Below, piece by piece: positions 24,689 to 33,047 of a stretch of DNA of 64,000 nt. The stretch is from Paraburkholderia ribeironis. GTDB taxonomy: Bacteria > Pseudomonadota > Gammaproteobacteria > Burkholderiales > Burkholderiaceae. Each line of letters starts with the position of its first letter. Position 1 is the stretch's first letter. The stretch covers positions 28,248-92,247 of the forward strand of contig NZ_CYGX02000095.1 in assembly GCF_900019265.1 (NCBI RefSeq), given 5' to 3'. A model generated the notes under the pieces. It had not been told where the DNA came from. It made no database searches and worked only from the letters and a program-made list of their open reading frames with translations. The translations under genes were made by a program, and so were the position numbers.

Positions 24689-25474
24689 TCACGGCGCTTC
24701 GTAGCTGCCGGTGCCGTCCGGCCATGGCGTCAGCAGCTCATAGCCATCGTCCGTCACGGCGACCATGTGCTCCCACTGCGCCGACAGCGAGCGGTCTTTC
24801 GTGACCACGGTCCAGCCATCGCGCTGCACCGTGGTGCCGGCGCGGCCCGCGTTGATCATCGGTTCGATCGTGAAGACCATGCCCGGCTTCAGACGCACGC
24901 CCTGGCCCGGCTGTCCGTAATGCAGCACTTGCGGATCTTCGTGATAGACCTTGCCGATACCATGACCGCAGTAGTCGCGCACGATCGAGAAGCCGTCACG
25001 CTGCGCCACCTTCTGGATCGCGTGGCCGACGTCGCCGAGCGTGGCGCCGGGCTTCACTTCACGGATACCGGCGAGCATCGCCTCATAGGTTGTGTCGACC
25101 AGTTGGCGCGCCACCGTGCTCGGCTGGCCGACGCAGTACATGCGGCTGGTATCGCCGAAGTAGCCGTCCTTGATGATCGCGACGTCAATGTTGATGATGT
25201 CGCCGTCCTTCAGGATCTCGCCGCGATTCGGAATGCCGTGACACACCACCTGGTTGACCGACGTGCAGACCGTCTTCGGAAAACCCAGGTAGCCGACATT
25301 GGCCGGAATCGACTTCTGCGTGTTGACGATGTAGTCGTTGCACAGCGCGTCGAGTTCGTCGGTGGAGACGCCGGCCCTGACGTGCTCGCCGATCATTGCC
25401 AGCACATCGGCTGCGAGGCGGCCGGCAATGCGCAGCCTGGCGATGTCGTCGGAAGTCTTGTAGGTAATGGCCAT
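24689..25474 (-). CDS. map: Methionine aminopeptidase, type I
   Basis: Removes the N-terminal methionine from nascent proteins. Length of 261 residues and numbering match the E. coli enzyme exactly. The five metal ligands are Asp97, Asp108, His171, Glu204 and Glu235, and the substrate-binding His79 is present. The chosen start MAITYKTSDDIARLR matches the family N-terminus; the frame continues upstream without homology. A TACAAT hexamer on the minus strand (25,586-25,591) may be the -10 of its promoter. Confidence 0.97.
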   Translation of the reverse strand: MAITYKTSDDIARLRIAGRLAADVLAMIGEHVRAGVSTDELDALCNDYIVNTQKSIPANVGYLGFPKTVCTSVNQVVCHGIPNRGEILKDGDIINIDVAIIKDGYFGDTSRMYCVGQPSTVARQLVDTTYEAMLAGIREVKPGATLGDVGHAIQKVAQRDGFSIVRDYCGHGIGKVYHEDPQVLHYGQPGQGVRLKPGMVFTIEPMINAGRAGTTVQRDGWTVVTKDRSLSAQWEHMVAVTDDGYELLTPWPDGTGSYEAP

Positions 25475-25986
25475 GAATTCAATCGATGTGGGGCGGAGGT
25501 CATTCGAGGTTCGACGGACGCGATGGATGTTACGCCGCCGCAGACGACGCGGCGCTCCATGCTCACGCCGGCGATGGATCGGCCAATTGTACAGAGGATC
25601 GCCACCGGACCCCGGCGAAACGGGACATTCGGGCTGGCGAAACACTTGCGCGACGGCCTCGGCGGGCATCTTGCGCACCATCTGGCGCTGCGCGCCAGCG
25701 CGAAGTTGCGCGCGGCCGGCTAGCTCGACACGACGGCCGAGCCAGACGGCACCGGCCGTATCGCGGCAACGCAGCACGGCTCAAATAATAAGGATGTCGA
25801 AGTTAAATCACTATCCACGCATCGGCTGTTGCGCGCTGACCGCGATGCAGGAGCGGCTGCGCGGCGGGGCCGGGTAGCAATACGTTCGACCACCCAGGCG
25901 ATCACGGCAGCGACGGTGATGCAGCAGATCGAAGCGACGATGACGCGCGTATCGCATATCGCGCTACCGACAGACCCGGAAAAAGC
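25475..25986. other. Intergenic region map/tRNA-Ser
   Basis: About 510 bp. On the minus strand a hydrophobic stretch (VIVASICCITVAAVIAWVV) is encoded around 25,895-25,950, but its only ATG start (25,905) falls inside the stretch and leaves a composition unlike a real gene. I see the probable map promoter near 25,586 and otherwise nothing. Confidence 0.45.
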
Positions 25987-26022
25987 AAAAGCCCCGCAAG
26001 CGTTTTAACTTGCGGGGCTTTT
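25987..26022. terminator. Terminator of tRNA-Ser
   Basis: Perfect 14-bp arms AAAAGCCCCGCAAG / CTTGCGGGGCTTTT with an 8-base loop, 10 bp beyond the tRNA 3' end on the minus strand. Symmetrical A and T runs make it bidirectional. Confidence 0.93.
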
Positions 26023-26031
26023 CTATCAATC

Positions 26032-26121
26032 TGGCGGAAAGGGTGAGATTCGAACTCACGGTACCCCTAAAGGTACACTGGATTTCGAGTCCAGCGCATT
26101 CGACCACTCTGCCACCTTTCC
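26032..26121 (-). tRNA. tRNA-Ser, anticodon CGA
   Basis: 90-nt class II tRNA with an encoded CCA. The acceptor stem GGAAAGG pairs with CCTTTCC, the discriminator is G, the anticodon stem-loop CTGGACTCGAAATCCAG carries CGA (reads UCG), and the long variable arm TGTACCTTTAGGGGTAC is typical of serine tRNAs. The T loop is GTTCGAATC. Own promoter upstream and terminator downstream. The cognate synthetase gene serS lies 250 bp further upstream on the same strand. Confidence 0.98.
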
Positions 26122-26203
26122 GGGGTTTCCAACTCAAAGCAGCCTGCTTGTTGCTTGACGGTGCTTCGTCAGAACCAAGCGGGTCGTTGCTTGGGAGAGA
26201 AAG

Positions 26204-26232
26204 ATTATAGAACAGCTAAATTGGATTTCCAA
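26204..26232 (-). promoter_or_regulatory. Strong sigma-70 promoter of tRNA-Ser
   Basis: On the minus strand: TTGGAA (26,232-26,227), a 17-bp spacer and a perfect TATAAT (26,209-26,204). A perfect 14-bp AT-rich palindrome CGAAAAATTTTTCG (26,241-26,254) lies just upstream and could serve as an UP element. Transcription would start about 75 bp before the mature 5' end. Confidence 0.82.
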
Positions 26233-26368
26233 GCCCCTCGCGAAAAATTTTTCGAAGAGGACTGGCAACCCAGTGCGACACGTTACGACACGACACCTCA
26301 CTGCACTTCACGAAGCAGCGGGCATCACACAGCACGTCGCTGCATCAGCCCGTCAGCCCGGCATGCAA

Positions 26369-27664
26369 TCAAGCCACCGCGATTTCCAGCCGCTCCGCAC
26401 CGCCAAGGTACGGCCGCAGTGCCCCCGGCACCGTCACCGAGCCGTCGGCGTTCTGGAAATTCTCCAGCACTGCCACCAGCGTGCGGCCCACCGCCAGGCC
26501 CGAGCCGTTTAGCGTATGAACCAGTTCCGGCTTGCCCTGCGCATTGCGATAACGCGCATGCATGCGCCGCGCCTGGAACGACTCCGTGTTCGAGCAGCTA
26601 GAAATCTCGCGATACGTGTTCTGCGCGGGCACCCACACTTCGAGGTCGTAGGTCTTCGCCGCCGAGAAGCCCATGTCGCCCGTGCACAGCGTGATCACGC
26701 GATACGGCAGCTCCAGCTTCTGCAGGATCGTCTCGGCGTGGCCGACCATCTGCTCCAACGCGTCGTACGACGCTTCCGGCGCGACGATCTGCACCATCTC
26801 GACCTTGTCGAACTGATGCTGACGGATCAGGCCACGCGTGTCGCGGCCATACGAGCCCGCTTCCGAGCGGAAGCACGGCGAATGCGCGGTCAGCTTGATC
26901 GGTAGCGCGTCCGCTTCGACGATACTGTCGCGCACCGTGTTCGTCAGCGAAATCTCCGACGTGGAGATCAGGTACTGCGTGACCGTATTCTCTTCGCCGC
27001 CCTTCTCGACGCGGAACATGTCGTCGGCGAATTTCGGCAGTTGACCGGTGCCGAAGAGAATCTCCGGATTCACGATGTACGGCGTGTAAATCTCCGTATA
27101 GCCGTGCTGTTGCGTATGCGTGTCGAGCATGAACTGCGCGAGCGCACGATGCAGCCGCGCAACCTGTCCGCGCAGCAGCGTGAAGCGCGCGCCCGAGAGC
27201 TTCGCGCCGGTTTCGAAATCGAGCCCGAGCGGCGCGCCGACATCGACGTGATCCTTCACCTCGAAATCGAACTGGCGCGGCGTGCCCCAGCGGCGCACTT
27301 CGACATTGCCGGTTTCGTCGTCGCCGACCGGCACGCTCTCGTGCGGCAGATTGGGCACGCCGAGCAGCAGGTCCAACAAACGTTTCTGGATATCGTCGAG
27401 CTTCGCGGCCGACGCCTTCATCTCGTCGCCGATGCCGCCGACTTCGGCCATCACCGCCGAGGTGTCCTCGCCCCGCCCTTTCATCGCGCCGATCTGCTTG
27501 GACAGGCTGTTGCGGCGTGCCTGCATCTCTTCGGTACGGGTCTGGGTATCGCGGCGTTCCGCTTCGAGCGCGGTGAATGCCGCCACGTCGAGGGTAAAGC
27601 CGCGGTCGGCGAGGCGCCTGGCGACGCCATCGAGGTCTTTGCGCAGCAGCTGAATGTCGAGCAT
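26369..27664 (-). CDS. serS: Seryl-tRNA synthetase
   Basis: Class II synthetase of 431 residues that charges all tRNA-Ser isoacceptors (and tRNA-Sec). The N-terminal coiled-coil arm (about residues 30-100) grips the long variable arm of the tRNA. Motif 2 is FRSEAGSYGRDTRGLIRQHQF and motif 3 includes NGSGLAVGRTLVAVLEN. The start MLDIQLLRKDLDGVARRL is the family N-terminus. It lies 139 bp downstream of rarA on the same strand and just upstream of tRNA-Ser(CGA). Confidence 0.98.
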   Translation of the reverse strand: MLDIQLLRKDLDGVARRLADRGFTLDVAAFTALEAERRDTQTRTEEMQARRNSLSKQIGAMKGRGEDTSAVMAEVGGIGDEMKASAAKLDDIQKRLLDLLLGVPNLPHESVPVGDDETGNVEVRRWGTPRQFDFEVKDHVDVGAPLGLDFETGAKLSGARFTLLRGQVARLHRALAQFMLDTHTQQHGYTEIYTPYIVNPEILFGTGQLPKFADDMFRVEKGGEENTVTQYLISTSEISLTNTVRDSIVEADALPIKLTAHSPCFRSEAGSYGRDTRGLIRQHQFDKVEMVQIVAPEASYDALEQMVGHAETILQKLELPYRVITLCTGDMGFSAAKTYDLEVWVPAQNTYREISSCSNTESFQARRMHARYRNAQGKPELVHTLNGSGLAVGRTLVAVLENFQNADGSVTVPGALRPYLGGAERLEIAVA

Positions 27665-27803
27665 GGGATGGGACGGGTGTTCGTTGTATGAAGAGGGGAT
27701 TTTAGCGCACCGGCGCATGCGGCCGGTGGGTTGGATGGTCGACGCATGCGGATTGCCGGTGGCGCCGTGCGCCGCCATGCGATCTCATGCGCCGGAGCAA
27801 GGC

Positions 27804-29117
27804 TCAGCCTTTCTTCGGCTTGTTCTCGCTGCGCCATTGCGCGTCCAGTTCGGCCAGACGCGCCAGCTTGTCGCCGATCTTGCCTTCGAGACCGCGTGGC
27901 GTCGGCTGGTACCAGTGCGGCTCACGCATGTTGTCGGGCAGATAGGTTTCACCGGCCGCGTATGCATCGGGCTCGTCGTGCGCGTAGCGGTAATCGTGGC
28001 CGTAGCCCAGCTCTTTCATCAGCCTGGTCGGCGCATTGCGCAGATGCACCGGCACCCCGCGCGACTGGTCCTTGCTGACGAAGCGGCGCGCTTCGTTATA
28101 CGCGTTGTATCCGGCGTTCGACTTCGGCGCGACCGCCAGATAGATGATCGCCTGCGCCAGCGCCAGTTCGCCTTCCGGCGTGCCGAGGCGTTCGTAGGTT
28201 TCGGCGGCGTCGAGCGCGATGCGCGCGGCGCGCGGATCGGCGAGCCCGATGTCCTCCCACGCCATGCGCACGATACGCCGCGCCAGGTAGCGCGGGTCCA
28301 CGCCGCCGTCGAGCATCCGGCAGAACCAGTACAGCGCGCCGTCCGGGTTGCTGCCGCGCACCGATTTATGCAGCGCGCTGATCTGGTCGTAGAAGGCGTC
28401 GCCGCCTTTGTCGAAGCGGCGCAGATTTTCCGCGAGCGCGCTGCCGAGCAATGCACCGTTGATCTCGGTCGTGTTTTGCCGCGCCGCTGCACGCGCGACG
28501 ATCTCGAGGTTGTTCAGCAGCTTGCGGCCGTCGCCGTCGGCCGAGCCGATCAGCGCGTCGCGCGCTTCGTCGGTGAACGTGAGGCCGCCCAGTTCCTGCT
28601 GCGCACGGTCCAGCAGTTCGCGCTGCTCGTCGTCGGTGAGGCTTTTGAGCACGTAGACCGCGGCTCGCGAGAGCAACGCGCTGTTCACCTCGAACGACGG
28701 ATTCTCGGTGGTCGCGCCGACGAACACGAACAGCCCCGACTCGACGTGCGGCAAGAACGCGTCCTGCTGGCTCTTGTTGAAGCGATGCACTTCGTCGACG
28801 AACATCAGCGTCTGACGGCCATTCGCGCGATGAATCTGCGCGGTCTCGACCGCTTCGCGGATATCCTTCACGCCCGAGAGCACCGCGGATAACGCGATGA
28901 ATTCGGCGTGAAACGCATCGGCCATGAGCCGCGCGAGCGTGGTCTTGCCGACGCCGGGCGGGCCCCAGAGGATCATCGAATGGGCTTCGCCGGACTCGAA
29001 CGCGACCCGCAGCGGCTTGTTCGGGCCGAGCAGGTGCGTCTGACCGATCACTTCGTCGATATTGCGGGGCCGCAGGCGTTCGGCGAGCGGAACATTGGCA
29101 CGGGTTTCTTCAAACAT
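27804..29117 (-). CDS. rarA: Replication-associated recombination protein A (RarA/MgsA)
   Basis: AAA+ ATPase of 437 residues acting at stalled replication forks, related to clamp loaders and WRNIP1. Walker A WGPPGVGKTT and Walker B MFVDEVHRFNKSQQD are intact, with the sensor GATTENPSFE following. The C-terminal tetramerisation region (MLDGGVDPRYLARRIVRMAWEDIG and ARRFVSKDQ) is present. I set the start at MFEETRANVPLAERLRP. The frame stays open through an upstream 9-bp repeat, so a longer form beginning MDQTDQTDQTDHMDHMDHTD (ATG at 29,213) is possible. No strong ribosome site separates the two choices. Confidence 0.94.
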   Translation of the reverse strand: MFEETRANVPLAERLRPRNIDEVIGQTHLLGPNKPLRVAFESGEAHSMILWGPPGVGKTTLARLMADAFHAEFIALSAVLSGVKDIREAVETAQIHRANGRQTLMFVDEVHRFNKSQQDAFLPHVESGLFVFVGATTENPSFEVNSALLSRAAVYVLKSLTDDEQRELLDRAQQELGGLTFTDEARDALIGSADGDGRKLLNNLEIVARAAARQNTTEINGALLGSALAENLRRFDKGGDAFYDQISALHKSVRGSNPDGALYWFCRMLDGGVDPRYLARRIVRMAWEDIGLADPRAARIALDAAETYERLGTPEGELALAQAIIYLAVAPKSNAGYNAYNEARRFVSKDQSRGVPVHLRNAPTRLMKELGYGHDYRYAHDEPDAYAAGETYLPDNMREPHWYQPTPRGLEGKIGDKLARLAELDAQWRSENKPKKG

Positions 29118-29152
29118 GACGTTTTGGGGATAATCTCGGCTTTTGCGGACGC

Positions 29153-29242
29153 GGTCCGTGTGGTCCATATGATCCATGTGGTCCGTTTGGTCCGTTTGGT
29201 CCGTTTGGTCCATAGGTTCCGTGTGGTCCTTGCGGTCCGTGT
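29153..29242. repeat. Nonanucleotide tandem array (GGTCCGTTT-like), 10 units
   Basis: Ten consecutive 9-bp units of the form GGTCC(G/A)TNT, three of them identical GGTCCGTTT. It lies between the rarA start (minus) and the cytX start (plus). In the rarA frame the array reads as a D-Q-T / D-H-M / D-H-T tripeptide repeat. Confidence 0.93.
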
Positions 29243-29414
29243 AATGGCGGCGTGCTGTCGGATGAGCGCAAAGCCGGCACGCGACGCGCGGGCAACGTCC
29301 CGCATTATGACAGCGACGGCGGCCGGACGATGGCCGCGTCGATCGACGCGCAAGAACCGCACCGCAAACGATTCAGCAAGCAACAGCAACAGGGACAAGA
29401 AGGGACCAGACCAG

Positions 29415-30731
29415 ATGGCACAAGATCCACTCGCCGGCGACGCCGGTTCCACCTACGCGCCGCTCAAGCCGGTGCCCGACGCGCGTCGCGCATTCCGCAC
29501 CGGCGACGCGTTCGCGCTGTGGTTTTCACTCGGCATCGGCCTCCTGGTCGCGCAGGCCGGCGCACTGCTGGTGCCTGGGCTGTCACTGCCGCATGCGTTG
29601 CTGGCGATCGTGATCGGCAGCGTGATCGGCGTGATGCTGCTCGCGCTGGCCGGCGTGATCGGCACGGACACCGGGCTCGCCGCGATGTCGTCGCTGCGTC
29701 CGACGCTCGGCGTGCGCGGCGCGTCGGTGCCGGCGGTACTCAACGCGGTGCAGCTGGTCGGCTGGGGTTCGTTCGAAGTGATCGTGATGCGCGATTCCGC
29801 CGACGCCCTCGCCAAACAGGCGTTCGGCCTCTCGATGCCATTGATCTGGACCGTGGCGTTCGGCCTGCTCGCGACGCTGCTGGCAATCAGCGGCCCGCTG
29901 TCGTTCGTGCGGCGCTTTCTGCGCACCTGGGGCATCTGGCTGCTGCTCGCGGGCGCGCTGTGGCTCACGTGGAATCTGCTCGCGCGCCACAACCTCGCCG
30001 AACTGATGCGCCGGCCGGGCACGGGCGAGATGTCGTTCGGCGGTGCGATCGACCTGGTGGTGGCGATGCCGTTGTCGTGGCTGCCGCTGATCGCCGACTA
30101 CACCCGCTTCGGCCGACGCGCCGGCGAGACGTTCCGGGGCACGCTGCTCGGCTATGGCATCGCCAATATCTGGTTCTACGCGCTCGGTGCGATCTACGGC
30201 CTCGCGGCCGGCGGCGGCGATGCGCTGCTGACCGGCGCGCTCGCGCAAGCTGGCGGCGGCTTCGCGTTGCTGCTGATCCTGATCGACGAAATCGACAACG
30301 CGTTCGCCGACATCCACTCGGCGGCCGTTTCGACCGGCACGTTCTGGACGCGCGGCAGCGTGCCGATGCTGTCGGCGGCGTTCGGCGCGCTGTGCACGCT
30401 GATTGCGCTGCTGGTGCCGATGGCGAAGTATCAGAACTTCCTGCTGCTGATCGGCTCGGTGTTCGCGCCGCTGTTCGGCGTGGTGCTGATGGATCACTTC
30501 ATCGTGCGCAAGCGCCGCATCGAAGCCGCCGTGCTCGCCGACGTGCGCGGCCGCTATGGCTTTTCGGGCGGCTGGCATCTGAGCGCGTTCATCGCGTGGG
30601 CGATCGGCATCGCCGCGTACCAGGTGATCAATCAATGGCTGCCGAATCTCGGCGCGACGCTGCCGTCGCTGGCGATTGGTGCCGTGGGTTATCTCGCGTT
30701 CGTGTCGGCGCGCAAGACCGCATACGCATGA
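29415..30731 (+). CDS. cytX: NCS1-family permease, CytX-like (putative hydroxymethylpyrimidine transporter)
   Basis: Inner-membrane nucleobase:cation symporter-1 of 438 residues with about 12 helices. ALWFSLGIGLLVAQAGALLVPGLSL at the N-terminus, AMSSLRPTLGVRGA and DYTRFGR in the middle, and LIDEIDNAFADIHSAAVS are features of the CytX branch, linked elsewhere to thiamine-pyrimidine uptake by co-occurrence with TPP riboswitches. I looked for a TPP riboswitch upstream and found none, so a cytosine/purine or other role remains possible. GAAGGGACCAGACCAG precedes the ATG. It breaks the usual lolA-rarA adjacency together with the next two genes. Confidence 0.85.
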   Translation: MAQDPLAGDAGSTYAPLKPVPDARRAFRTGDAFALWFSLGIGLLVAQAGALLVPGLSLPHALLAIVIGSVIGVMLLALAGVIGTDTGLAAMSSLRPTLGVRGASVPAVLNAVQLVGWGSFEVIVMRDSADALAKQAFGLSMPLIWTVAFGLLATLLAISGPLSFVRRFLRTWGIWLLLAGALWLTWNLLARHNLAELMRRPGTGEMSFGGAIDLVVAMPLSWLPLIADYTRFGRRAGETFRGTLLGYGIANIWFYALGAIYGLAAGGGDALLTGALAQAGGGFALLLILIDEIDNAFADIHSAAVSTGTFWTRGSVPMLSAAFGALCTLIALLVPMAKYQNFLLLIGSVFAPLFGVVLMDHFIVRKRRIEAAVLADVRGRYGFSGGWHLSAFIAWAIGIAAYQVINQWLPNLGATLPSLAIGAVGYLAFVSARKTAYA

Positions 30732-30781
30732 TCTGTTCGACTTGAGGGCGCTGTCTTCGACTTGCGCGCGCTCACATCAGA

Positions 30782-30815
30782 AACGGAAAAAGCCTGCATT
30801 TGCAGGCTTTTTCCG
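30782..30815. terminator. Bidirectional terminator between cytX and agmatinase
   Basis: Perfect 16-bp arms ACGGAAAAAGCCTGCA / TGCAGGCTTTTTCCGT with a 2-base centre. A and T runs are part of the stem, so it serves both convergent genes. Confidence 0.93.
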
Positions 30816-30872
30816 TTCATGCATCACTGTGACGCGTGACACACCACGCGTCACCTCGTAGCGCGGCCCGGC

Positions 30873-31862
30873 TCAGCGCGTGGCGGTCCGATACTCGACA
30901 CCCGGCAGCACGCACAGCAATTCGAACGCGAGATTCGCGCCGAGCAGCGCGGTCGTACCGAACGGATCGTACGGCGGTGCGACCTCGACCAGATCGCCGC
31001 CGACGATGTTCAACCCGCGCGCCCCGCGAATGATTTCCAGCGCCTGCGGTACCGTCAGCCCGGCGATTTCCGGCGTGCCCGTCCCAGGCGCGAACGCTGG
31101 ATCGATGCCGTCGATGTCGAACGTGATGTACACCGGAGCGTCGCCCATCCGTTCGCGCACACGCGCCATCAACGGCGCAAGCGACTGGTTCCAGCACGCT
31201 TCGGCTTGCACGACCTCGAAGCCCTGATCGCGGCACCAGTCGAAGTCTTCCGCCGCGTAGCCGGTGCCGCGCAAACCAATCTGCACGACGCGCTCGCAAT
31301 CCAGCAAGCCCTCTTCCACCGCGCGGCGAAACGGCGTGCCGTGGGCGATCTTCTCGCCCATCATCGTGTCGTTGACGTCGGCGTGCGCATCGACGTGAAT
31401 CAGGCCGACCTTGCCATGCTTGCGATGGATCGCGCGCAGGATCGGCAGCGCGATGGTGTGATCGCCGCCCAGCGTGATCGGCTTGCAATCGTGCTGGAGG
31501 ATTTCGTCGTAAGCGGTTTCGATCCGCGCGATCGAATCGTGCAGGTTGTACGGATTGATCGCGACATCGCCGAGATCGGCCACGCGCAGCGAATCGAACG
31601 GCGCCGCACGCGTGGCCATGTTGTACGGGCGCAGCAGCACCGATTCGCTGCGAATCTGGCGCGGCCCGAAACGCGCGCCGGTGCGGTTCGACGTGCCGAG
31701 ATCGAACGGCACGCCGACGAAGCATGCGTCGAACCCCTGGGCCGAGCCGACGTTCGGCAGGCGCATCATCGTCGCGATGCCGCCGCAACGCGGCATCGCA
31801 TTGCCGGACAGCGGTTGCGGCCGCTCGCCGGCCTCGGGGGAAATGAAGGAAGAGGTTTTCAT
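30873..31862 (-). CDS. speB: Agmatinase / ureohydrolase family protein
   Basis: Mn-dependent ureohydrolase of 329 residues that splits agmatine to putrescine and urea, or a close relative such as guanidinobutyrase. The binuclear metal site is complete: GGDHT, DAHADVND and DIDGIDPAFAPGTGTPE. The start MKTSSFISPEAGERP has only a weak ribosome site; the frame continues further upstream without homology. It is divergent from a LysR-type regulator, with a palindrome in the shared promoter zone. That pairing is also seen for guanidinobutyrase genes, so the substrate assignment is open. A decarboxylase gene at 52-55 kb could supply agmatine. Confidence 0.88.
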   Translation of the reverse strand: MKTSSFISPEAGERPQPLSGNAMPRCGGIATMMRLPNVGSAQGFDACFVGVPFDLGTSNRTGARFGPRQIRSESVLLRPYNMATRAAPFDSLRVADLGDVAINPYNLHDSIARIETAYDEILQHDCKPITLGGDHTIALPILRAIHRKHGKVGLIHVDAHADVNDTMMGEKIAHGTPFRRAVEEGLLDCERVVQIGLRGTGYAAEDFDWCRDQGFEVVQAEACWNQSLAPLMARVRERMGDAPVYITFDIDGIDPAFAPGTGTPEIAGLTVPQALEIIRGARGLNIVGGDLVEVAPPYDPFGTTALLGANLAFELLCVLPGVEYRTATR

Positions 31863-32003
31863 CGTGACTCGGCAATGAAAGATGCGGTACGCGGAAGTGC
31901 CCGCGCGGACCGGCCGAAACGCCGTGTAAAACAGCACTCGGTCGGACAAACTTTGATTCTTGAGCCGTTTGCCTGGAGTTAAAATAGCGGCGCGACGAAC
32001 TTC

Positions 32004-32023
32004 ACATCGATTTATATCGATGT
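32004..32023. promoter_or_regulatory. LysR-type operator between speB-like gene and its regulator
   Basis: Perfect inverted repeat ACATCGAT-TTAT-ATCGATGT, which contains the T-N11-A pattern of LysR-type sites. It ends 11 bp before the regulator start codon and lies 142 bp upstream of the agmatinase start, as expected for autorepression and divergent activation. Confidence 0.65.
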
Positions 32024-32033
32024 ATGCTGACGT

Positions 32034-32954
32034 ATGTTCTCCCAACTCACCGACCTCGACCTGCGACTGATCCGCGTCTTTCTCGCTATTGTCGACGCGG
32101 GCGGCATCACGCCGGCTCAGGCGACGCTGAACATCGGCCAGTCGACTATCAGCACCCAGCTCGCCACGCTCGAAACGCGGCTGGGCTACCGGCTGTGCGA
32201 GCGCGGCCGCGCCGGCTTCAACCTGAGCGCGCGTGGCGAGCAGTTCGTCGACGCCGCTCGCGCGCTGCTGTCAGCCGTCGATACGTTCGGCATGCAGGTA
32301 CGCAACGTCGGCCGCAAGCTGGTCGGCACGCTCGACATCGGCATGATCGGGCACACGCCGATGTCGGCCAGCGCGCGCATCAGCGACGCGATCGGCCGCT
32401 TTCGCGCACGCGACCAGTCGGTGCGTTTTTCGATTCTGGTGCGCTCGCCGGGCGAGCTCGAAGAGTTGCTGCTCAATGGCCGGATCCAGATCGGCATTGG
32501 CTATTTCTGGCATCGCGTGCCTTCGCTCGAATACACCGAGGTGTTCGCCGAGGATCAGTTCGCTTATTGCGCGAAAGGGCATCCGCTGTTCGCCCAGGCG
32601 GGCAAGGTGACGGCCGACGCGGCTGCGCAACATGAATGGGCGTGGCGCAGCTATCCGGTGCCCGAAGCCGAGAGTTCGAGCCCGCCGCGCAACGTCACCG
32701 CCGTCGCGGACAACATGGAAGCGGTCGCGATGCTGGTGCTGTCCGGACATCACCTCGGCTATTTGCCGGCGCATTTCGCGGCGCCGTTCGTCGCGCAAGG
32801 GTTGCTCGCCGCGTTGAATCCGGCGCGGATGCGCTACCGCGTCGCGTTTCATATGGTCACGCGGGCGCGGCCGCATCGCACGGATATCGTCGCGGCGTTC
32901 ATCGACGACATGAAGGCCGCACACGCAGCACCGATGCGCGACGTCGACGCGTAG
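32034..32954 (+). CDS. LysR-family transcriptional regulator (divergent from agmatinase)
   Basis: Regulator of 306 residues. Winged helix-turn-helix at residues ~5-65 (LRLIRVFLAIVDAGGITPAQATLNIGQSTISTQLATLE, key part TPAQATLNIGQSTIS), then a linker helix and a two-lobed co-inducer domain (VGTLDIGMIGH at its start). It is divergent from the ureohydrolase gene, so it probably activates that gene in response to its substrate or product. The ATG lies just after the palindromic site. A terminator follows. Confidence 0.92.
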   Translation: MFSQLTDLDLRLIRVFLAIVDAGGITPAQATLNIGQSTISTQLATLETRLGYRLCERGRAGFNLSARGEQFVDAARALLSAVDTFGMQVRNVGRKLVGTLDIGMIGHTPMSASARISDAIGRFRARDQSVRFSILVRSPGELEELLLNGRIQIGIGYFWHRVPSLEYTEVFAEDQFAYCAKGHPLFAQAGKVTADAAAQHEWAWRSYPVPEAESSSPPRNVTAVADNMEAVAMLVLSGHHLGYLPAHFAAPFVAQGLLAALNPARMRYRVAFHMVTRARPHRTDIVAAFIDDMKAAHAAPMRDVDA

Positions 32955-32994
32955 CGCACGCAAAACGCACGGCGGCAATCGGTCCGCGATAAAA

Positions 32995-33020
32995 AAAACC
33001 GCGCTCGAAAGCGCGGTTTT
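32995..33020. terminator. Bidirectional terminator lysR/lolA
   Basis: Perfect arms AAAACCGCGCT / AGCGCGGTTTT around a CGAA tetraloop, preceded by an extra A-run. It separates the convergent regulator and lolA genes. Confidence 0.93.
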
Positions 33021-33047
33021 CTTGCCAGTCGCACTACGCCGACAGCC

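Noticed and set aside
25720..25905. 61-codon minus-strand frame with a partly hydrophobic upstream stretch
   Set aside because: Its only ATG lies inside the hydrophobic segment, there is no ribosome site, and the remainder is Ser/Arg-rich without similarity.
26032..26121. tRNA-Ser as an integration site for a mobile element
   Set aside because: No integrase, no duplicated tRNA 3' end and no foreign-looking genes are visible on either side.
29243..29414. Possible TPP riboswitch upstream of cytX
   Set aside because: I looked for the conserved CTGAGA and downstream ACCTGA-type thi-box segments and found neither.
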